From assembly GCA_963662175.1 (NCBI GenBank), contig OY759220.1:45914136-45978135 (forward strand): a stretch of DNA of 64,000 bases. The letters are read 5' to 3'. The notes under the pieces were generated by a model that worked only from the letters and a program-made list of their open reading frames with translations, had not been told where the DNA came from and did no database searches. The translations under genes were made by a program, and so were the position numbers. Source of the stretch: Aradus depressus (taxonomy: Eukaryota > Arthropoda > Insecta > Hemiptera > Aradidae). Shown in pieces: positions 31,079-42,558 of the stretch (position 1 is the first letter of the stretch; every line of letters starts with the position of its first letter).

Positions 31079-31191
31079 TGGAACAAAAAGAGGAGAAAAA
31101 TTAATTAATTGACATGAAAATAATTATAGTAATAACCAATAAATAACATAAAATAAAAATAATAATAATTTATGTCAGTTCAAGGAATTAA

Positions 31192-31503
31192 GTTATTACG
31201 GACGTATATGACCTAGATGGGGGAGTCCAAGGTCATATCGCTTACTACCAGAGCGCTCTTTTGTCACTCTGGTAGACATGAGCTAAATTTGTATTCACCT
31301 AGGTAGGGAAGGAGTCTATAACGAGTACCTGACATCGTACATGCTCGGGACCAACCATCGCTTAACGCCCCATCCGAAGGACGGCATGTTTAAGTTGTTT
31401 TTTACCTTCCAGATAAAATAAACTAAGGGTCTCCGCCGGGTTTCGAACCCTCGATCTTGAACTTGTAAGGAAGCACACATACCACTGAGCTACTGGCGCC
31501 CTC
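31192..31503 (-). mobile_element. SINE-A, nearly complete
   Basis: GGTCATATCGCTTACTACCA to ACCACTGAGCTACTGGCGCC. The tail region is degraded. Box B complement GGGTTTCGAACCCTCG is good. Confidence 0.9.
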
Positions 31504-31699
31504 GGTCCCGCTACAACAGACCTAAGTGTCGTTTGTCGTGGACACGCTATCTGGCGGTAATGACCCACCGACCTCTTTACGTAACGTCATGCTGGACTCG
31601 CAGTCAGGTGCCGTTATCCACTCTACCTTCGTACTCTCACCTTTCTAGTCAGTCTCTTCAACACTCAGAAGGGGGGGGGGAGGGGATTATTTCTACCTA

Positions 31700-32076
31700 C
31701 TTCCTTAATTCGATGTCGAGTTTATACTGAAATTTCATGTTTGACGACCCCTCCCTCATTAAAAAATTTAAAAAAACATATTTCTGTCTATATCTGTAAA
31801 CACTGTAACTTCCCAAGGAATGAAATATCGACACGAAATTTTATATGTATATCTAGAACCCCGTAAGGATGACGCCACCAATTGTTTCAGCCATATCGGT
31901 TCAAGAGAAAGGGGGACTAAAAAGGATCTATTAATTTTTCGCAAAATCGACCGAAGAGAAGGGAGGCTCAACTGAGAGCATTAATAACTGCCGATGTTAT
32001 ATATTTATTGACACCAGAGGGAGAGCGGAAACTTTGTAGACTAATTCGCGCTGGAAAGGCACAATGGCGGTGATCC
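31700..32076 (+). repeat. Rep-A copy lacking the 5' hairpin
   Basis: CTTAATTCGATGTCGAGTTT to GAAAGGCACAATGGCGGTGA and TCCAC. Diverged but collinear. Confidence 0.75.
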
Positions 32077-33104
32077 ACTTTTAGATCCCCCTGTTGAAAG
32101 TCTATAGATGAGTAGAGTATCTGATCTTTTCGGCGTCCCCAGAGATATAATACCTGAAGACTTGTACGTATATCTCCGTGGAGATAGAGAGCTCAGCAGG
32201 TCTACCATCAGACAATCTGGAAAGTAATGAATAGTCTAACTGTAGAAGATGGAATTGTTAGAATTGGGACGTGAGGACATCTATCTCTGCTTTCTCCAAA
32301 GTATAGTCATCAGCATGAAGGCCGGATGAAGGGAAGCTACAGGGGCTGCAGACCAGCCACCCCCTGCGGCTCAACTATTTGTTCAGACCAATCTGCTGAA
32401 CGGGAGAGAAGGGATCAAAAAAAGAGGGGCTCAACAAACACAGAAAATAAGGTTCTAACAAACAAAAAGCTCCAAGTTTGAGAGGGAGAGTGGATACTTA
32501 CCTGTGAGTCATAGTGTAGCCTGAAATTCAGAGACCGGGTTCTGTTTTGGAATCGTGGACCCGAATCATGTTTCTGCTCTCCCTCTAAACCTCCGGACTC
32601 GGAACCGGATCCCTCGAAATTGTTTAAACCGCCCATTGCCGACAGGAAAGTTTTAGTTGAAATGAAAAAATATTCAAAAGTTCATGTTTCTCAAGTTAGT
32701 TTCGAGAAAATGAGTTGACTGGAACAGTCTGAACAATTCGGAGAAAATGATAGGGTTTAGTTAACAAATTCAGTTTCCTATCCCTCGATACTTGGGACAG
32801 TTTGGTTGAAGGGGGACAGTTAAACAGGGAAACTAACCTCTGCCGATATAGGCAAGGGCGCCTTCCCACCCGATAAAGGCACGCTCTCTCCTCACTTTCA
32901 GCTCTGACGGCCACCTTCGACCTTTGTCCCAGTAGACTGGCCCCGTTCACGATAATCCCCTTCTTTTCAGGTTTCCCATAGCTCGATGAACGCAGGGTTT
33001 GACGTCTGTCCGTCTGTCCCCCAATATCTTGGAAACTTTCAAAATACGGGAAAATTCAGTGGAGAAAAAAATTATTTGATGAAAAAGCAATTATGAGCGA
33101 AAAA
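32077..33104. other. Unassigned
   Basis: No repeat match. A 39-codon frame from 32107 (RVSDLFGVPRDIIPEDLYVY) and 70-80-codon minus-strand frames are unrecognised. Confidence 0.4.
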
Positions 33105-33722
33105 ACTTGTTATTTCCCTAGAAAAGGGAAAATGTGTAATCGGTCAGTTGAGATTTCGCGGAAATTTATGTTTTTCCAGAGTCGAATTCCAAAAAAAAAA
33201 ATGTGTCTTGTCTGTAAGACCTAAAGCTCCCGATAGAATGAATATATCGACATGATATGTTATATGTTAATCCAAATCGCCCATAATTAAAACACATATT
33301 GATTTGTAGCCAAGTCAGCCAAATGGAAAGAGGATTATGGGGGATTTAATATAAAATAACTGCCAATGTAATGAATGTATCGATCGACACGTGGATATGT
33401 AAATTCAAAATCCTGTAAGAACGAAACTGTTTTTTTTTTTTGTTTTTTTCATTAATTTTTTTAAATGATATAATAGGACTACACAAAATAATTTTTCGCG
33501 AAATTGCCGTAGGAGAAGGGGGGGATTAGAGGTGGGGCCCAACTCAGAAAACGCCCAAAAAATTAGCGTATCGGCACGAAATTCATATGAGGATTCAGAA
33601 GTCCTCGTGTAAGTCAATTCACAATTTTTAGCTAAAACGGTCAATTGGGTTTAGAGGGAGAGCGAGAACTTAATGTATTAACTCGTGCTGAGAAAGTAGG
33701 AATATTGTCGGTGAATCTGTGG
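33105..33722 (+). repeat. Rep-A, near full length
   Basis: TTATTTCCCTAGAAAAGGGA to GAGAAAGTAGGAATATTGTC and GGTGAATCTG. A T-rich tract interrupts the middle repeat at about 33429. Confidence 0.8.
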
Positions 33723-33912
33723 ACTTTTTAAAGTTACAACATAACCCCCTGAAAAATGATATCTGTCCAGGTGGGAGAGATAGAGACGGCATATCCTTGT
33801 ACCACATTCCCCGTCTTCACGTGTTTGTTTGTTTGTTTGTGGACTTAGTATCCCCAACTAGAGCAGGAAGGACGTGATGTACGTCAACAAACAGACTTTC
33901 TACTCACGACAG

Positions 33913-34320
33913 TAAAAAAAAGAAAAGTAGTCGACGAATCACCGGCAATGTACTTCCTCAGGACGAATTACTGTTTCCACTCTCCCTCTAAAACCAATGG
34001 ACCGTTTTGGTTCACTTAGAGATTCACTTTTCAGAATCAACATTCTACATTTCGTGGCAATACATTCCATTATATCGGCAGTTATTAGTTTTTGTGTTAA
34101 GTCCCTTTATAATCTCCTTCTTCCCTTCGGCTAATTTGTCAGTAATCCGAACAGGCTCGGGACCATCGCTTAACGTCCCATCCAAAGGACGGCGTGCAAA
34201 ATAAACTAATGGCCTTGACCGGGTTTCGAACCAGCGATCTCGAGCTCAGTAAGCAAGCCTGCATACCACTAAGCTACCGGCGCCCTCGATTACATAACTT
34301 CTCCTATACTTCGTGGTGAC
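33913..34320 (-). repeat. Rep-A copy invaded by a SINE-A fragment
   Basis: AAAGTAGTCGACGAATCACC to CTTCGGCTAATTTGTCAG, then SINE-A, then GATTACATAACTTCTCCTAT and ACTTCGTGG. Confidence 0.85.
34150..34288 (-). mobile_element. SINE-A head half
   Basis: CAGGCTCGGGACCATCGCTT to CACTAAGCTACCGGCGCC. The 3' half is absent at the left side. Confidence 0.88.
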
Positions 34321-34711
34321 TTTCTTATACCCTCTTTGTTATCCCCTCCCCCCTCCCCCATCCTCACTCCTCCAATTTATTTCTCCATTATTTCAAACTG
34401 CCATTACTGGAATTACGCTGAGCCGGCAATGAAAGAACCCTGCTGATGCTAAACCTTCCTTATGACTTACTTACCAATAGTACCAGTTTGAAATGAGGGA
34501 GAAATGACTTTTAGGGGGAGTAATCTGTAAAAACTAAGTGGGTATAACCAAGTCAAGTTATTATTATTTTTATTAGGAGTCTGAAAATATAAAATTTCTT
34601 ATAAAACTCAACATCTTTTAGTCCGATTACAATAACTCCTGGTTAACCTCGTCATATATCCATAGCTACTTCCGTAACTTTAAAATACTATTTTTACTCC
34701 CCAAAGTGTAG

Positions 34712-34782
34712 GGTACGAAGTACGAAGTATAGGGTAAGTTATGTAATCGGTCACAAGTTCGATGTTGAGTTTCATACTGATG
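34712..34782 (+). repeat. Rep-A 5' end
   Basis: ACGAAGTATAGGGTAAGTTA to GATGTTGAGTTTCATACTG. A tandem TACGAAG duplication precedes it. Confidence 0.7.
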
Positions 34783-34911
34783 TTGAATGTACTAGGCTGT
34801 CACCACTGGGTCATTTCTCCCCTCATGACATTTTGACATTGCCATTACCTTTTTATTCGCACATTTATTTGTATACAGTTGTAAATAGCTACTTGTGAAA
34901 AAAAAAAAATA
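34783..34911 (+). repeat. Rep-E 3' end with poly-A
   Basis: CTGTCACCACTGGGTCATTT, CCCTCATGACATTTTGACAT, CAGTTGTAAATAGC and an A12 tail. The same sequence occurs antisense at 51990-52135. Looks like a LINE or SINE 3' UTR, clade unknown. Confidence 0.6.
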
Positions 34912-34976
34912 ATAACGAATAAAAAAAAGTTCCAATTACATTTTTCTTGACACATTGATTTCGAAAATTATTAAAA

Positions 34977-35160
34977 ATAATGTCCTGTCTGTATTGGGGT
35001 GTCTTTAAACACAATAATGTCCTGTCTGTATTGGGGTGTCTTTAAACATAATAATGTACTGTCTGTATTGGAGGGGGGGGGGGGGGGGGGGATCTTCAAA
35101 CACAATAATGTCCTGTCGGTTTGGGGAGGGGGGGGGGGGGGGGGAGGGGAGGGGTCTTAA
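34977..35160 (+). repeat. ~37-bp tandem expansion with two G tracts
   Basis: Four units of TAATGTCCTGTCTGTATTGG-type sequence with TCTTTAAACACAA. The third and fourth have their GGGG expanded to about 19 and about 17 G. The unit is the Rep-A segment that carries GTCTGTGTGTCT and AACACGATAACTC. Confidence 0.8.
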
Positions 35161-35293
35161 AACACGATAACTCTCCATATAATGAACACATCAACAACTA
35201 TTTTTTTTAGTGGGTCCAAAAATAAGGCAGTGTTTGATTTTCAAAAAAATCGGTAGATTCAATAGCGAGAGAACGAAAACTTAGATTAATTCA

Positions 35294-35412
35294 TGCTGGA
35301 GTCGATACATTGCTGGAGTCGATACATTGCTGGAGTCGATACATTGCTGGAGTCGATACATTGCTGGAGTCGATACATTGCTGGAGTCGATACATTGCTG
35401 GAGTCGATACAT
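35294..35412. repeat. Minisatellite, 7 perfect x 17 bp
   Basis: Unit TGCTGGAGTCGATACAT repeated seven times without a mismatch, followed by a partial TGCTGG. It replaces the CTGGGGAAGTACATTGCCGG terminus of Rep-A. Confidence 0.97.
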
Positions 35413-35435
35413 TGCTGGTTATTCACCGGCGCATC

Positions 35436-36057
35436 TTTTTTTTTTCCTTTTTACTGAAATATTTGTTGCTCAATTGATTTTTCCCCTAGGTCTGCACATT
35501 TTCCTATATAACTAGGTGCAAAGTTTCATTAATATAGTTCCGATAGTTTCCAAGATGGAGGACAGAAAGAGGTCCCTCGTTATTAGGGTTTTGTAGATGG
35601 TCTGCCCCTAAATATAACATTTTTTAGCCTAGAAACAAGTTGAACATTCTTCTACATTAACATTTATTAATTTTATTATTATTTTTGCAGGTATGTCTGG
35701 CTGTCATCTTTCTATCCAAAGAATGTTACTTTGATACAAAAATGTGTAAGTACATTTTTTTTATATTGGATATCCCTATTTTCTTAAGCATTCCAAAAAA
35801 ATGTGACGAAGACATTTTAACCTATGGGACAATGCCCGACGAACCCTTTGAAATGATATCCTAGTCATCGTTGTAAAAATATTTTTAGCGCTTCCCTATC
35901 AACAGACGTTCGATCAGTTGGGAAAACTAATATTTAGTCAGATTGTTTTATACAAAAGTTCAGAACTTTACTTGAAGCTGATTACGTGCGATATCCGAGC
36001 AAAATGGAAAAAAACATTATTTCCCCCTCCTTCCCTTATATGTGACACACCTGGATT
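35436..36057. other. No recognisable feature
   Basis: AT-rich; no family match. Confidence 0.45.
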
Positions 36058-36375
36058 CTACTTTCGCAGCACGAATTAATCAATTATTGTTCGCTCTCCC
36101 TCCAAAAACAATCGGCAGTTATGAGGGTTGGGTTTTTGAGTTGAACCCCCCTCTCTCTCTTCGGTCCATTTGTCTGAAAATCAATATTTGTCCTTATGAA
36201 GGTTCTGGATACACATAAAATTTCTTGTCGGTAAATTAATTCCATCAGAAGTTATCATGTTGTCATTTTTTGGAATGAAGAGATCAGAAAATCATGAAAT
36301 TCTAGGTCAAACTCACATCAAGTTTCTGACATTGCGTACCTCCATACTTTTCCTAGGTCTTTGGAAAAACCTGAA
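36058..36375 (-). repeat. Rep-A copy, middle deleted
   Basis: GCAGCACGAATTAATCAATT to AATCATGAAATTCTAGGTCA and TACCTCCATACTTTTCCTAG. Confidence 0.8.
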
Positions 36376-36420
36376 AGGGATAAAAAAAACCAAATAGGTT
36401 TCAAAAATGTACAGACCGGC

Positions 36421-37250
36421 TGTGAAAATTAAAATTTATGTAAAATAAAATAAATAATAAAAATAATAATTCAAATAAATAAACAATTAAGTAAATATTA
36501 CCACGTTTCCTGTAGAAATTATAGCTGGTTTTTTATTAAATTTTGATTTCTACAGTAGTTTCCGAAAAGGGGCATAATAGAAAATATCAAAAGTTCAAAA
36601 CGTGCAATTTTTAAGAAAGTGCACGTATTTAGAAAAAACTTCAATTAACAAACTTTTTATTTGGATTACTTCTAAAATCAAACAGATGCCATATTGTGTT
36701 TTTTTTTAATTTTGCAAAAATGTTAAATCTAACCCAAAGGTATTAATTATCTTACTGCGTTAACAGGGAAAATGAATAACATAGAATTTGAGAACAAATA
36801 TTGGGTTTATTTAGTTAAACCTACATTGAAATATTAAAAACTAAGATTGGATCAAAAATCAAACTATTTAAAAGACAAATCTTACAAACTAAATTCTTAA
36901 AACTATTTTTTTGTTTTATATTTTGGTCAAATATATTAAGTACCTCCTTTGCGTATCTATTTCATTGTTATTTCACACCTACTTGGTTAACCACATCTTA
37001 AGCCTAAACACTTTTCTCACTTCTAGCCTGTCCACCTTCACATCTCATACCTTCACAACCCGACTGGTCCACACGAATTAGAACAGCTGATGGTCGCCTT
37101 TTGTTCTTCATTCATTGGTTGTTTTAAAACAAAATGCGACTTCATATATTCACTAATTTAGTCACTTCACTGTTTTTATATAAATAAATATAATTAATTT
37201 TTATAATATATTATTAATAATTACAATGTGTGTAACTTTATATATATCAA
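36421..37250 (+). mobile_element. Rep-B copy 3
   Basis: TGTGAAAATTAAAATTTATG to GTAACTTTATATATATCAA. Shares ACGTTTCCTGTAGAAAT, GATTTCTACAGTAG, AACAGCTGATGG and TTGTTTTAAAAC with the other copies but is the most diverged and has lost CATATATCCTGTACAT. Confidence 0.6.
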
Positions 37251-37627
37251 GGCACACCCTTACAGTTTTATTATTACATTTTATAAAAGTACAAGTACGC
37301 TATTCACCAGACCAACTACCAACGAGACCCCCCCCCCCCCCCCCCCCCCCCCCCCATTATGTCTGTTTTCGTTCGGGTTGCATTATTAACAAAGAGAGGA
37401 TCTTGGTAGTGTGTCAGAGACCGGAACTGGTGGAATTAAGAAATCTTTTTGTGTAAAAAAAGTAGGAAAAATGGAGGTAGCTGAAGGAGGTCTGGGAATA
37501 TCCCAGAGGGGTCCTTTGTGTGCCCCACGGTTCCCAGTCCCGGCCCCATTTCAGTACCGAAAATAATAATAATTTTTAGTTTAAAGCTGTCTTCGACTCC
37601 ATAATTGTAGCATAAAAAATATTTCAC
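37251..37627. other. Unassigned DNA with C28 tract
   Basis: C run at about 37328-37355; nothing else recognised. Confidence 0.5.
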
Positions 37628-37735
37628 CCCCGCCAATTAATCAAATTAATTTTCTCTCTCCCTCTGAAACCACGGAACATCAACAAGTGTCTTACTGAGG
37701 CACTTCTGAATCATACTAAATTTCGTTACAACGAA
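37628..37735 (-). repeat. Rep-A fragment facing the next copy
   Basis: GCCAATTAATCAAATTAATT to AATCATACTAAATTTCGTTA. It lies 10 bp from a plus-strand Rep-A start. Confidence 0.7.
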
Positions 37736-37744
37736 AGTTCTTTT

Positions 37745-39068
37745 TACCTCCCCAGCAATATGATGTATAGGGCAAGTTATGAAATCGGCCAAAAATTTGA
37801 TGCGGAGTTTATAACGGAATTTCAGGTTTTCGGACTTGTAGGTTCCAAATATGAAAAAAAAAAAGTTGTGTGTGTGTCTGTGAACACGATAACTCCCGAT
37901 AGAGTGAACTTATCAACATGAAATTTTATATGTAAACCTAGAACCCTCTAACGACAACATATGTGATGTGGAAAGCCAAGAGGGACCTCTTGTCGGAAAT
38001 TTCGATTTTGAGTTTTTGATATTTTTTAATTTAACACTAAAAAATAAACATTTTGCAAAAAAGATGGAGTGGATATCTCAAAAATTATGGATTTTATGGA
38101 ATTTTAAAAATGTTATTAGTAGAAGTGGCTTTTGTGGGAAAACGCTGATACAGATAAAAAAGGGACATCATGTCGGACATGCACGCACTCTTTCTTTATC
38201 ACTATAATCATTATAATTCGACACAAAACCACTAGACTGCAGCAGAATACAAAACTATTTAACATAAAATTTATTATTATGAACGAAGTTATAGATTATG
38301 AAAAAGGGACCTCTTGTCGGATCAATGTTATTTCTCCATAACGACAAGAGGTCCCATTTCATATACCTGACCTGACCCTTTTAATTAAGTTTTTTAAATA
38401 TTTCTGAATGTAACTTATTTTTTTTAACAACTTTCAGAGGTAAAGGAGATAGTAGAGTATGTATTATAATTCATAAATAACAGAAAATGCCATTTTGATT
38501 ATACTGAACATTTCATTCTCCCGAGGTCCCTCATCGCTTTCCACATCACATATATTGTTTTTCAGCCAAATCGACTAAAGGGATGGGAGGTTAGTCGGGA
38601 AGCTTTAACAAAAAATTTAATAACTGCCGATAGAATGTATGTATCGACATGAAATATAGATATAATTTTATATATGGGATCAAAACGCCATAAGGACACC
38701 TGTCGTTTTTTAACCTAAATCGGGCGAGGGGGAGGAGAAGATTAGGGAGGAAGCTTAGCTCAAAAACTTCAATAACTGCCGTTGTAATGAATTTATCGAC
38801 AAAAAATGTCATACGTGAATTCAAAACCCCATAAGGACGACACTCTAATTTTCCGCGAAATCGGCAGAAGAGAAGAAAGTATCAGAGGGGGGCTCAATTC
38901 TAAAACCCAAGTAACTGCTGACGTAATGAATGTATCGACATGAAACTTGGATGAAGATTTAGGAGGCAACTATGAATATTAGCGCAAATGGTCGACTGGT
39001 TTTGGAGGGGGAGCGAAACGTTAATGGATTAATTCGTTCTTGGCAATTGGCGGGTGATCCACCAATTT
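37745..39068 (+). repeat. Rep-A, near full length, with nested 589-bp MITE
   Basis: ACCTCCCCAGCAATATGATG to GGCGGGTGATCCACCAA. The outer pieces join cleanly across the insertion at ...GACAACATATATTG..., restoring the Rep-A sequence seen at 6780-6795. Confidence 0.9.
37962..38550. mobile_element. MITE with TGTGATGTGGAAAGC ends, TA duplication
   Basis: TIRs TGTGATGTGGAAAGC and GCTTTCCACATCACA. The flanks give a TA (or ATAT) duplication, Tc1/mariner-like. Inside, a GGGACCTCTTGTCGG-type motif occurs three times directly (about 37983, 38160, 38304) and twice inverted (about 38341, 38521). No transposase is encoded. Confidence 0.9.
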
Positions 39069-39180
39069 TTTTTTCATTTTTGGAATCAGGGTATCGGAAA
39101 ACATAAATTTCTGTGAAATATTTCTTTTTTTTTAAATCTTTATCCTTATAAAAATTATTGTTCTTTCAAAAACTTATTTA

Positions 39181-39352
39181 CGGGAACCTGACGACGCACA
39201 AGCTGAACCGTCCATCCCATCCTAAAAACGGCGTGCTCCAAGTTTTTTTTTACCTCCTAGTTAGGAAACCTAAGGGGCTTCGGCCGGGTTTCGAACTCGG
39301 GATCTTGGGTACAAGTAGGCAAGCTCGCTAGCTCTGTGCTTCCGGCGCAACC
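39181..39352 (-). mobile_element. SINE-A head half, diverged
   Basis: CCATCCTAAAAACGGCGTGC to GTGCTTCCGGCGCAAC, with GGGTTTCGAACTCGGG as box B complement. Confidence 0.8.
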
Positions 39353-39675
39353 CAAATCTTCGTTGATATTCTGACTCGAGGTGTAATGATGATATCAGTC
39401 ATACAAGTTGGCAGCTAGCGGCTTGGCTAGGTTTCTGTCATCAGTGAAGCAATCAGCTGGAGATGAGGTTGGATTAGAGGTACCTATATAGTTGTTTTGG
39501 AATCGAACTTGCAATTTATATGTTGGCGTCAGATAGCATAACTTGTAATTTTACGTCTAGCCTGGTCATTATATACATAACGCCGGTATATAGCGAAAAT
39601 AATAATGTCATTTCAGATTAGCGATTTTAGCGTCACTGTTAACACAATTCAAAGATACTTACATTTCACAATTTT

Positions 39676-40325
39676 AACTTCCCCAGTCATAGGAAGATGT
39701 CAGAAATTTCGATTATAAGTTTCCACCGAAATTTCGTGCTTTCCGACCCTCTCATTCCAAAAAAGTCCTGTGTGATGTGTATATCTGTGACCACAGGCGT
39801 AGAAAGATCATTTTTGTTGTGAGGGCGAACTCAATCGCACCAACTCCCCCCCCCCCCCCCCCCCCCCCCCATCATCACCCTCTTTCTGCCAAATAAAAAA
39901 AAATCTAGCCGTTTTAAATAAAAATAATACTACATAATAATAAAAACAAACATAAGTAGAATTTAATAGTAGGTATATTGCACAACTAGTGAGGATAAGG
40001 AAGGGGCTTATATCGCACGAGGGCAAAATTATGAGCTTATTTTTGCCCACATCCACACGTGTTGCACATAAGTTTTTTCCTACGACCAACTATTTTAATA
40101 ATAAATTATTTATTATACCAGATCGGAGATTTGAGTCATTCCCTTTGGCCTCAATTATTTTTTCCATTTCAATTATTATTTTTTTATTTTTTTGTATAAA
40201 TTTTCAGAAGATTATTGTGGGGCGATGGCCCTCACAGCCCCCCCATGGAATCTACGCCTGTGTCTGTGTGACGATAACTCCCCCATAGAATGAGTATTTA
40301 GACACCCTTTGTACAGTACCCCATA
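39676..40325 (+). repeat. Rep-A 5' part with nested hAT-like insert
   Basis: CCCAGTCATAGGAAGATGTC to ATATCTGTGAC, then insert, then GTGTGACGATAACTCCCCCA and TAGAATGAG. Confidence 0.8.
39792..40262. mobile_element. hAT-like non-autonomous element
   Basis: Inverted ends CACAGGCGTAGA / TCTACGCCTGTG, flanked by TCTGTGAC (39784-39791) and TCTGTGTG (40263-40270), an 8-bp duplication with two differences. End sequence and duplication length suit hAT. 471 bp with a C24 run near 39847; no transposase. Confidence 0.75.
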
Positions 40326-40925
40326 GGGACGATGCCGTGTGGCCCAACTATGGCTAAAAGTAAAACTGTCTGCGTTTTGCAGTATACCCTTTGAAAGTTA
40401 TCATTCATCAATAATTTTGAGTTTTTGCTAAAATTACATTTTCTCAGTTAAAAAAAAAATTATTAGAAAAAAGAAAAAGAAAATATTAGAAAGCTCTTCA
40501 AATAATTTTCCGGTCGAACGGCTAGGAATAAAATGGAGTCTTCTGGATTTAATGAATTAAATAAGGAAGAATAGTAATCATTATAATCATTAAATAGTTT
40601 TACGTCAGAGCTATGAAATTTTATATTTTGGAGAAAAAATAGAAATAACGCTATTTGTAAGCTAATAATATTGTTATATAATTAATTATAATTTATTACA
40701 TTAAAAAACTAAATATTAAAAAAATTCGACCAATAATTGAATTAAAAAGCTTAAAAACTTTAAAATTTTCGCGGTGAGGAAGTTTTAAAAATTATCAAGG
40801 GTTACCTACGTAAGCATCAGCACTGGGGGAAAAAACGCCTTAATTGGTGTTTAAATATGTTTCACAGATTGCCGAACCTCGAATACTGGAATATATCTAG
40901 GAGCACAATTGTACCGATTTGCGTT
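40326..40925. other. AT-rich, nothing seen
   Basis: A-rich tracts around 40450-40490; no family match. Confidence 0.45.
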
Positions 40926-41100
40926 TTTTTTACTTTACCAAGTATAGGGGAAGTTATGTAAAAATAGAAATTCATGAGTGAAGCAATCATAGAAATTCGT
41001 TATTGAATTTTCATCGGAATTTCATATTTCATTTTTAAGAAAACGTCAGGACATTGTCTGTTTGTTTGTGTACATGATAACTTCTAATAGAACAAACATA
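40926..41100 (+). repeat. Rep-A 5' end, inverted pair with the next copy
   Basis: ACTTTACCAAGTATAGGGGA to ACTTCTAATAGAACAAACAT, followed 10 bp later by the 3' end of a minus-strand copy. Confidence 0.8.
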
Positions 41101-41102
41101 TA

Positions 41103-41968
41103 TAAAAAAAAAAGAAGTCAAAGAATTACCAGGAATTCTCCCCGGAACGAATTAATCAATTAACTTTTCGCTCACTTCAACCTCCAAAACCAGTCGACCG
41201 TTTGGGCTAATATTCAACAGTTGACTTACATAGAGGCTCCTAAATCCTCATACTAAGTTATGTGTCGAGAAGTTCATTACATCGGCAGTTATTGTGGTTT
41301 TTGAATTGAGCCCCTTTCCTTCTCTTCGACCGATATCGCTTTAAATTGACAAGTTACGTTCTCATTACAACGATACACTCAGTACAACGTCAGTTATTAG
41401 AGTTTTTTAATTAAGCTTCCCCCTAGTCCCCCTTCCCTTTGGCAGATTTGACTGAAAATCGTTATGCGTTGTTCCTTATGGGGTTTTGGTCTTATAAAAA
41501 ATTTCGTGTCGATACATTCATTCTATTGGGAGTTAAACTGTTCAGAGACACCCAGACAAACAGAGTTTGAGGACGCCGGTAGCTCAGTGGTATGCGTGCT
41601 TGTCTTCTGAGCTCAAGAACGTGGGTTCGAAACCCGACTGAAGCCCTTAAATTATTTTATCTGGGAAGTAAAATAAACTTAAGCATGCCGTCCTTCGGAT
41701 AGGACTTTAAGCGATGGTCCCGAGCCTGTACAATGTCAGGTACCTACTTGTTAAAGACCCCTTCCCTAGGTGAATAAAAATTTAGAGTAGGCAAAATTTA
41801 GGACTCCCATAGTAGAGTCGGGCTCATGTCCACCAGACAGAAATTTTTTTTTTTCTTATTTGGAATCTAGCAGACGGAAAACATGAAATTCCGTTAACTG
41901 CGCATCGAACTTTTGACCGATTAAATAACTTCATAACTTCGTAGAGCTGAGGAAGTAAAAACTTCAAC
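41103..41968 (-). repeat. Rep-A, near full length, with nested SINE-A
   Basis: GAAGTCAAAGAATTACCAGG to CGTAGAGCTGAGGAAGTAAA. Interrupted at CAGACAAACAGAG by SINE-A. Confidence 0.9.
41570..41838 (+). mobile_element. SINE-A with intact tRNA-like head, 3' truncated
   Basis: Head GCCGGTAGCTCAGTGGTATG (box A) and GTGGGTTCGAAACCCGAC (box B) are both good, making this one of the best promoter regions among the copies. The element stops at GTCCACCAGA, so the LINE-like 3' end is missing and it could not be mobilised by that route. Confidence 0.92.
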
Positions 41969-42329
41969 TAAAAAGAGGAAACCTTCCACTTGACTTGGAA
42001 ATAGCAGTTTTCTCATTGTTCAAAAAAATAACCTTCATATAAATTCGTGAATCTTATATAAAAGTATTAATGCATACTTTGCTTTCATTTTTGTTGTCTT
42101 GTCAGTTCCTCTGCAGATGTCCTCTCCTTTAAGGTCTATTGTAATTACGTTTTCTTTAATATTTTTATTATTGTCATTAATTTCATTTTTATTACTATCC
42201 ACTTTATTGTTATTTGTTAATTTATTTATATTCTATTGTTTTCTACACTTCGCTTATTGTGAGGAATCGTCACGAAATATCGTCATGAAAGAAGATCTCT
42301 TAAAAAATGTCAATATAAGTTATTTATGA

Positions 42330-42368
<39 letters not shown>

Positions 42369-42558
42369 AAGTAATATTTATTTATTAGTAGTTATATTTA
42401 TTAATATTAAAAACTTTATTTTCTCTATCATGGAAGACATGACTCTGAACTGTTACGAGGTTGTCTTATGTTGGAAATAGCCACTTTCTGCATTACTTCT
42501 ATGGCAGTTGGCTGCAGACTTGGCCAATTTTTGTTTAAGTAACTAATAAGAAGATTTA
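41969..42558. other. Unassigned, T-rich
   Basis: A T34 run at 42331-42364. A 76-codon hydrophobic plus-strand frame (42099-42329) is composition-driven and not called. Confidence 0.45.

Larger units (their letters stand above)
34977..35435 (+). repeat. Rep-A copy containing two internal tandem expansions
   Basis: Continues after the ~37-bp array with CACGATAACTCTCCATATAA to AGAACGAAAACTTAGATTAA, then the 17-bp array, then TTATTCACCGGCGC. Confidence 0.8.

Noticed and set aside
35690..35760. TTTTTGCAGGTATG as a splice acceptor of a host exon
   Set aside because: No open frame with coding character follows, and there are no neighbouring exons.
42099..42329. Hydrophobic 76-codon frame that looks like a membrane segment
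   Set aside because: T-rich DNA codes for L, I and F by default; there is no supporting context.
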